NCBI GenBank assembly: GCA_036873755.1
Contig: JAVTVY010018742.1
Span: 1-64,000, forward strand
Source: Hanleya hanleyi
Lineage: Eukaryota > Mollusca > Polyplacophora > Lepidopleurida > Hanleyidae
DNA: 64,000 nucleotides
Direction: 5' to 3'
Positions 58,311 to 64,000 of the stretch are shown here, piece after piece. The translations under genes were made by a program, and so were the position numbers. Each line of letters opens with the position of its first letter. Position 1 is the first letter of the stretch. The notes under the pieces are model-generated. The model had not been told where the DNA came from. It saw only the letters and a list, made by a program, of their open reading frames with translations, and made no database searches.

Positions 58311-58860
58311 GTCCATTTTAATTAGTCGTCTACTTTGGAGCTTGTCAAAACTCAACAGTTTAACTCGGCATAAATTTTCTTTTTTGCAGCATGTAGAATA
58401 AACAGAACTCTACAAAATGACCACTCTGAAATAACTTTGTAATTCTCTCCGTATAAAACTTCAATTAAGTTGTTTCATGTACGGGGGCCCAATTACATTG
58501 AGAGACATCATATTATATTTGTGTTCACTAACACAAAGGCCAACAATACCAATACCATTTGGCAATTTCACTGGGCATAAGATATAAGCGACACTTCCAT
58601 GGACCACCTGTTATTACTTTATATGGCATCATGACATTTGTGCCAGTGAGCATGAATACATTATGACATCTCCCTATATGTGTAATTGAGGCCCGATACA
58701 CGAAAAAACTGTTATTTCAAGCGTGATATATTATCGACATCACAGAAAAATGGTAGTCATTTTGTAGAGTTCCACACGCTGCAAAAAATAAATAAAAAAT
58801 TTATGCAGTTAACTATTGATTTTTGACAAGCTCCAAAGTAGACAACTAATTAAAATGGAC
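58311..58860. mobile_element. Foldback element with ~120-bp arms
   Basis: GTCCATTTTAATTAGTCGTC followed by TACTTTGGAGCTTGTCAAAA is matched in inverted form at the right end; pairing continues in pieces for about 120 bp. No clear target duplication. The interior is AT-rich and non-coding. Confidence 0.65.
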
Positions 58861-59094
58861 AGACTTTAAAATAATTCATATTCAATATTGCAAAAGGTCA
58901 AAAGTTCTTGTTTGTAAGAAAAATAAAAAAGTTACATGTACATATTATTTTCAAAAGCTACTAAGTACATGTATATCATGATGTGGTCATTTTAATGGAA
59001 TACCGGTATATACATAGTTGCTTATGTAAAAAAAAATATTATTTTACTCATATTAGTAAAAAATATAGGGAAGGGAAAAGTCCCTCTTATTTTT

Positions 59095-62000
59095 ATGCCC
59101 CCCCCTCTAACTAGAGGGGGGGGCATATAGCGATCGCTTTGTCCGTCCGTCTGTCCGTCTGAATTTCTTGTCCGCGCAATATCTCGGTTAATATTTGATG
59201 GACAGGATTGAAACGTGCATGGAATGTGACGAGTGCCTCGTAGATGTGCAGCTTTGAGTTTTTTCCGAGTTCCGGTATAATTGTCAAGAGTTATGGCCCC
59301 TTTTCTGAAATCTCTGCGAATGGGACTTGTCTGGGCTGGATCTTGGTTAATATTGTATGGACAAGTATGAAATTTGCATGATATGTGGTCAGTGCCCCAC
59401 AGTTGTGCAGCGTAAAGTTTCTCCTCGTTTCGCTTATATTGTCAAGAGTTATGGCCCTTTGTTCCTGAATTCTCCGTGAATTGGGACTTGTCCGGGCTGG
59501 ATCTCGGTTAATATTGTATGGACAATCATGAAATTTGCAGGATATGTTGTCAGTGTCCTGTAGTTGTGCAGCTTGAAGTTTCGCATATATTTTCAAGAGT
59601 TATGGCCCTTTTTTCTTCAAATTTTTGTGAATTGGGACTTGTCCGGGCTGGATATCGGTTAATATTGTATGGACAATTATGAAATTTGCAGGATATGTGG
59701 TCAGTCCCAGTAGTTGTGCAGCGTGAAATTTCTCCACATTTCGCGTATATTTTCAACAGTTATGGCCTTTTTACCCCTCGGCCAAAATTTGGCCGAAGGG
59801 TATTGTCGTCGTCATGTACGTCTGTCCGTCTGTCCGTCTGTCCGTCCGTCCGTCTGTCCGTCTGTCCGTCACACCTTTCTCGTTACCAAGATATCTTTAG
59901 AACGACTTACCCTAGGTGCACCAAACTTGCAGTGCACATCCGTATGCTCGTGACCCAGAACCCTATTGAATCTGGACCTGATTGGCTGGAAACTTTGGCG
60001 GCCATCTTTAATTTATGCGAAACCATCACAGCTTTCTTGTTACCAAGATATCTTTAGAACGACTTACCCTAGGCACCCCAAACTTGCACTGCACATCCAT
60101 ATGTTCATGACCCAGAACCCTATTGAATCTGGACCTGATTGGTTGGAAACTTTGGCGGCCATATTTAATTTATGCGAAACCATCACAGCTTGCTTGTTAC
60201 CAAGATATCTTCAGAACGACTTACCCTAGGAACACCAAACTTGCACTGCACATCCATATGCTCATGACCCAGAACCCTATTGAATCTGGACCTGATTGGT
60301 TGGAAACTTTGGCGGCCATATTTAATTTATGCGAAATCATTAATCTTGTGTATCTTAGGTACCATTTCTCTGTTCAGTGTGAAACTTGGTATAGATCATC
60401 GATGCATCAAGAAACTTCAAAGGAATGACCAAACCAGTTTCCCTGATTCGGTGAAAACCTTAGCGGCCATCTTTAATTTATGCAAAATCTTTAATGATAT
60501 ATATCTCTGATACCATTCAAGTGTTCTATACGAAACTTGGTATACAGCATCGATGTATCAAGAGACCTGCAATGTATAACCACATCAGTTCCTCTGAGTG
60601 GCCGGAAGGATGGGCGGCCATCTTTAATTTATGCAAAATCATGAATGATCTCTATCTCTGATACCGTTCGAGTGCTCGATGTAAAATTTGGTATATATCA
60701 TCGATGCATCAATAGACTTACGATAAATGACAGTTCTGGCATTTCTGATTGGGCGGAAACCTTGGTGGCCATCTTTAATTTATGTAAAACCTTTAATGAT
60801 GTATATCTTTGATACCATTTCAGTGTTCTATATGAAACTTGGTATACAGCATCGATGTATCAAGAGACTTGCAATGAATAACCACATCAGTTCCTCTGAG
60901 TGGCGGGAAGGATGGGCGGCCATCTTTAATTTATGCGAAATCATTAATGATCTCTATCTCTGATACCGTTCGAGTGCTCGATGTAAAATTTGGTATACAT
61001 CATCGATGTATCAATAGACAGTTCTGGCATTTCTGATTGGGCGGAAACCTTGGTGGCCATCTTTAATTTATGCAAAATCTTTAATGATGTATATCTTTGA
61101 TACCATTTCAGTGTTCTATATGAAACTTGGTATACAGCATCCATGTATCAAGAGACTTGCAATGAATAACCACATCAGTTTCTCTGAGTGGTGGGAAAGA
61201 TGGGCGGCCATCTTTAATTTATGCGAAATCATTAATGATCTCTATCTCTGATAATTTTCAAATGCTCCATGTAAAATTTGGTATACATCATCGATGCATC
61301 AACAGAATTATGTAATGAATACCGGTTTCTCTGATTGGACGGAAATGTTCGAGGCCATTTCTAATGGCAAAATTTTTCATAATCTGTATATTTGTCACTT
61401 GACTGCTTGGTGTTCCTGAAGTCTTGCTTCAAATTGAATACATTATGAATGGCTGGCGCCCAGAGCCGAGGGGTTTTCAGATGCGCAGCTTCGTATTTTC
61501 TTCAAATCTTTGTGAATTGAGACTTGTAGGTCTGGATCTCGGTTATATTGTATGGACAAGTATGAAATTTGCATGATATTTGGTCAGTGACCCATTGGTG
61601 TGCAGCGTGAAGTTTCTCTGCTTTCATTTATATTTTCAAGAGTTATGGCCCTTTGTTTATCAAACCTAAGTGAATGGGATATATTTATTTGTCCAGGCTG
61701 GATCTCAGTCCATAACCGATTTGGACCAGGAAAATGGCTATGTTATGTTATTCTACATTCCAAAGCAGACAACATAGATCCTGAAGTATGAAATTGCCCC
61801 AGAAAGAGTGAATTGGGTGCAAAATTCAAAGTTCACTGATCGCTTCATAATTTCACCACAATATACTCCCAAGGAATGTAGGTCTCATAACCAGGTCACA
61901 TTTTCAGATTTGGGGAAAGCCCTGGCGACCATCTTGCATCGAAACATCGTATTATCACTTGTTGGTTGATACTTGGAATATGTATTATGTGAGGTATGGG

Positions 62001-62127
62001 AAAAAAAGTGACTGAAACAGAATTTGTACAATTATCCTGTATCCAAATTAGGCCTCCACCAACCAATAAACAACAGAAACAATGGCGGGGCAGTGTCGGA
62101 TTAAAGCGGAGGGGGGGGGGGGGCATA
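59095..62127 (+). mobile_element. ATGCCCCCC-headed tandem-core element, outer
   Basis: The head TGCCCCCCCTCTAACTAGAG and its partner GGGGGGGGCA form a hairpin (59096-59127), followed by GTCCGTCCGTCTGTCCGTC and ~150-bp units (GGCTGGATCTCGGTTAATAT, ATGGACAA-ATGAAATTTGC, CAAGAGTTATGGCCC). It resumes after the inner element at 61501 and seems to end near the G-run GGGGGGGGGGCATAC at 62111-62127. Non-coding. Confidence 0.6.
59770..61500 (+). mobile_element. Hairpin-headed tandem-core element, copy 2, nested
   Basis: The same family as 56043-57550: head ACCCCTCGGCCAAAATTTGG / CCGAAGGGTATTGTCG, a full GTCTGTCCGTCCGTC run, three A-type and about six B-type units, and the same tail CCGAGGGGTTTTCAGATGCG. 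It interrupts a T-run of the outer element: ATGGCCTTT on the left and TTTTCTTCAAAT on the right match the uninterrupted ATGGCCCTTTTTTCTTCAAA at 59603. Confidence 0.8.
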
Positions 62128-62519
62128 CAATTGAGCAATCTCTGATTGCATCCTTCCTGTGTTTGCTGTTTCCTTGGTTATTTGTGCTGAAAACTTACCT
62201 CGCTTCCACTCAGTGCATTTCGTGTAGTACATGAAATCAATAGTAAAAATAAAAAATAACACAGTTCTCTCCCCTGCTAATCATGTGCATGCTCACACCC
62301 ATCTTTCTTGTTTTACTACTAGTAGATCAAGGACACATGAAGGAGGCCATTTTGTTCAGCTACATGAAAATCGATCAATCTTGTTTTCCTGCATGAGCTA
62401 CATGTCCTGCATAAGTGCAGTCCCACTCCCCTCAGTACATTTATAAAGTGAGAGGAAAGGTAAAAGTTGCTCAGTCACTCTGGAATCCTATGTAGGAAAA
62501 GGATATGTTTAGGTGGGTA

Positions 62520-62992
62520 AATGGCCCCAGAACCGATGCAGCACGTGGCATGAAATACAATATTATATTGTATAAAACTTTCAAGCAAGAGTCCCATCAT
62601 TCTCAAGTAACAGGGCTGTGAAATAGTGCATTCATGCAAAATCACCAATTTTGAGGCGAAAATACCTCCTATTTCTTCCTATAAACATATGAAGATAAAC
62701 GATAACCTGAACCAGCTTGATACAGCATACTCGCTGTTCAAATACCAAATCTGGTTCTGGTTATCGTTCACAGAGAACAATATGAATTGTTTTCACCTGA
62801 GAATCAACTATTTTGCACGAATGCACTTACATGTACTTCACATCCCTGTTACTCGAGAATCATGAGACTCTGTGCCTTGAAATTTTTCCGAGTATACAAT
62901 ATAATATTGTACTCTATGCCAATTGAACAATTTCTTGTGGTGGAAGTATTTTATTTTTGTACTCTGTATTGTACCTGACCTGGGGCCATTTC
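62520..62992. mobile_element. Possible MITE with AATGGCCCCAG ends
   Basis: AATGGCCCCAG near 62520 and the inverted CTGGGGCCATT near 62980 form an 11-bp TIR. Inside each end lies a palindromic TACAATATTATATTGTA-like word (62557 and 62897). A hairpin at 62698-62768 (AACGATAACCTGAACCAG and inverse, 17 of 18 paired) lies within. Confidence 0.45.
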
Positions 62993-63211
62993 CAAGCTAA
63001 AGATACAAGGTCCTTTGTTTAGTCTTTATTTGATTTTTTGTAAATTTGTTGATTCGAAAAAATTGCAAGAAAGCTGTGTTAATTATGAATAAAGGGCTAG
63101 ATTGTTCAGATTGTGTTTGGTACACATGTCCACCTCAGTAGTGTTACATCTTGACAAATTCAAATAATACATCACGATATTGATGCATTTGATTGTTCAG
63201 AAGAGTCCTTT

Positions 63212-63480
63212 TTAACCCCTCAGCCCGATTGGCCTAAGGGGTATTGTTGTCACCCCGTCTGTCCATCCATCCATCCTCTTTTTCTCTAGACTCCCATATC
63301 TTGAGAACTACTGAAGGCAGGTCGACGAAACTTCTGTCCAATATAGAATGTAGTCTGTAGATGTGCCTTTTGTATGTTTCATTGGTCGGGTCCTCGTCTG
63401 TCTGTCCACTTTTCTGTCCATCTGTATCATTGTTTAATTCCAACATTATGTATTATGGGCCTTCTTGTGATAAGTTTCTA
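63212..63480 (+). repeat. Hairpin-headed tandem-core repeat start
   Basis: Head ACCCCTCAGCCCGATTGGCC then TAAGGGGTATTGTTGTCACC and GTCTGTCCATCCATCC. This is the fifth copy of the head module in the window, with only a little core sequence. The right limit is approximate. Confidence 0.6.
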
Positions 63481-63539
63481 AAATCTAATGGGGGTCAAAT
63501 CATTTACATAATAATTTCCCTGTATTCAGAAATGTTTGT

Positions 63540-63680
63540 TATGCCGAATCATTCGCGAAACATTCGTGAAACGTTCGTGAAAGCATGTGCGAAAGGTTGA
63601 TAATAACTTACAATGATTTCATATTTATTTCAAAGCTTTCGCGAAAGGTAAATACCTTTCGCGAAAGATAGGTCACGATC
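63540..63680. repeat. TTCGCGAAA palindrome cluster
   Basis: ATTCGCGAAAC, TTCGTGAAAC, GTTCGTGAAAG, GCTTTCGCGAAAGG and CCTTTCGCGAAAGA follow within 140 bp. The last two are perfect 12-bp palindromes (CTTTCGCGAAAG) spaced about 20 bp apart and arranged as an inverted repeat, AAAGGTAAATACCTTT between them. Just downstream is CTGACGTAAAG. Confidence 0.55.
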
Positions 63681-63718
63681 GTAACTGACGTAAAGCGATC
63701 CGTATTTGACAAGACAAG

Positions 63719-63761
63719 ATGACAACAAATGCGGGAGTGTTGGATCTTCTTATGCGGGGTA
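63719..63761 (+). CDS. Possible first exon of an unidentified gene
   Basis: ACAAGATGA opens MTTNAGVLDLLMRG followed directly by a GTATGT donor. The upstream region is CpG-bearing and contains CTGACGTAA. A gene reading out of the window is possible, but 14 residues are too few to identify it, and chance is a fair alternative. Confidence 0.25.
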
Positions 63762-64000
63762 TGTTTTAGGACCATTATTTTCGATTTCACCCAGCAAGAA
63801 TTTCCTGCAACAAAATTGAGTTTCACGAACGAAATAGGCAGAAAATACAGTCTACGAAGCAAAAGAAAATCTCCACTCACGTTGTCTTCGTTGTTGTTGT
63901 TGAAAAGGCCATGTGCGTATCGAATACGGCACAGCTAAAAGTTTTGTGCCTTACTTCCCTAGTATTAGTGAACGCTTCCAATTCGATTCGTCGGGAACCA

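Noticed and set aside
56160..61144. Many 70-100-codon frames such as NLDLIGWKLWRPSLIYAK
   Set aside because: Identical frames recur with the tandem units and change with the unit, so they are repeat translations.

Overview
This window is intron-rich, AT-rich, repeat-packed eukaryotic DNA. It probably comes from a marine mollusc, perhaps a gastropod. The pointers are spliced exons of an animal glycosyltransferase, jockey/CR1-type LINEs, tandem-core repeats with GTCC-rich stretches behind a hairpin head, a retroposon tail ending in CACTCACTCAC, and frequent ACATGTACATGTA-type words. The species is an inference. I saw no bacterial-style gene, rRNA, tRNA or genuine CRISPR array.

One host gene is clear. 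The last three coding exons of a plus-strand B3GALNT2-like beta-1,3-N-acetylgalactosaminyltransferase (GT31) lie at 44004-44163, 46396-46452 and 50834-50959, in matching phase, with a poly(A) signal at 51002. I recognised no upstream exon, so everything to the left is probably its intron or intergenic DNA.

Almost everything else is mobile DNA, much of it nested. 1-2760: 3' part of a broken jockey/CR1-like LINE. 4089-7523: a TA-flanked inverted-repeat element enclosing a piggyBac-like piece and a ~165-bp tandem array. 7.8-12.3 kb: a ~180-bp satellite cut by a GGGAGAGT-type element and by a two-copy element carrying a palindromic minisatellite. 13.07-15 kb: a tandem-core repeat carrying a clean TTAA-flanked piggyBac-like element. 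17.9-25.76 kb: a ~1.07-kb-arm foldback whose left arm is split by a 5.5-kb terminal-inverted-repeat (TIR) element carrying a BEN-domain-like gene. 25.77-36.57 kb: a piggyBac-like element split by a 9.29-kb P/THAP9-like transposon with two convergent genes; its transposase gene is in turn split by a 491-bp TTAA-flanked MITE.

From 36.6 to 64 kb come a TIR element with long subterminal arrays (37509-39772), a TTAA foldback (40340-40985), a LINE tail, two nested TIR elements (47144-49124 and 47228-48982), two copies of a CACTCACTCAC-tailed retroposon, and several tandem-core elements, one nested inside another (59.1-62.1 kb).

The most interesting signals are the decayed two-gene P-like transposon, the BEN gene inside a TIR element, and three otherwise different TIR elements that each combine subterminal repeat arrays, one perfect CTCF-like core and a short candidate first exon with a splice donor. 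All family names come from motif recognition by eye; no database search was run.
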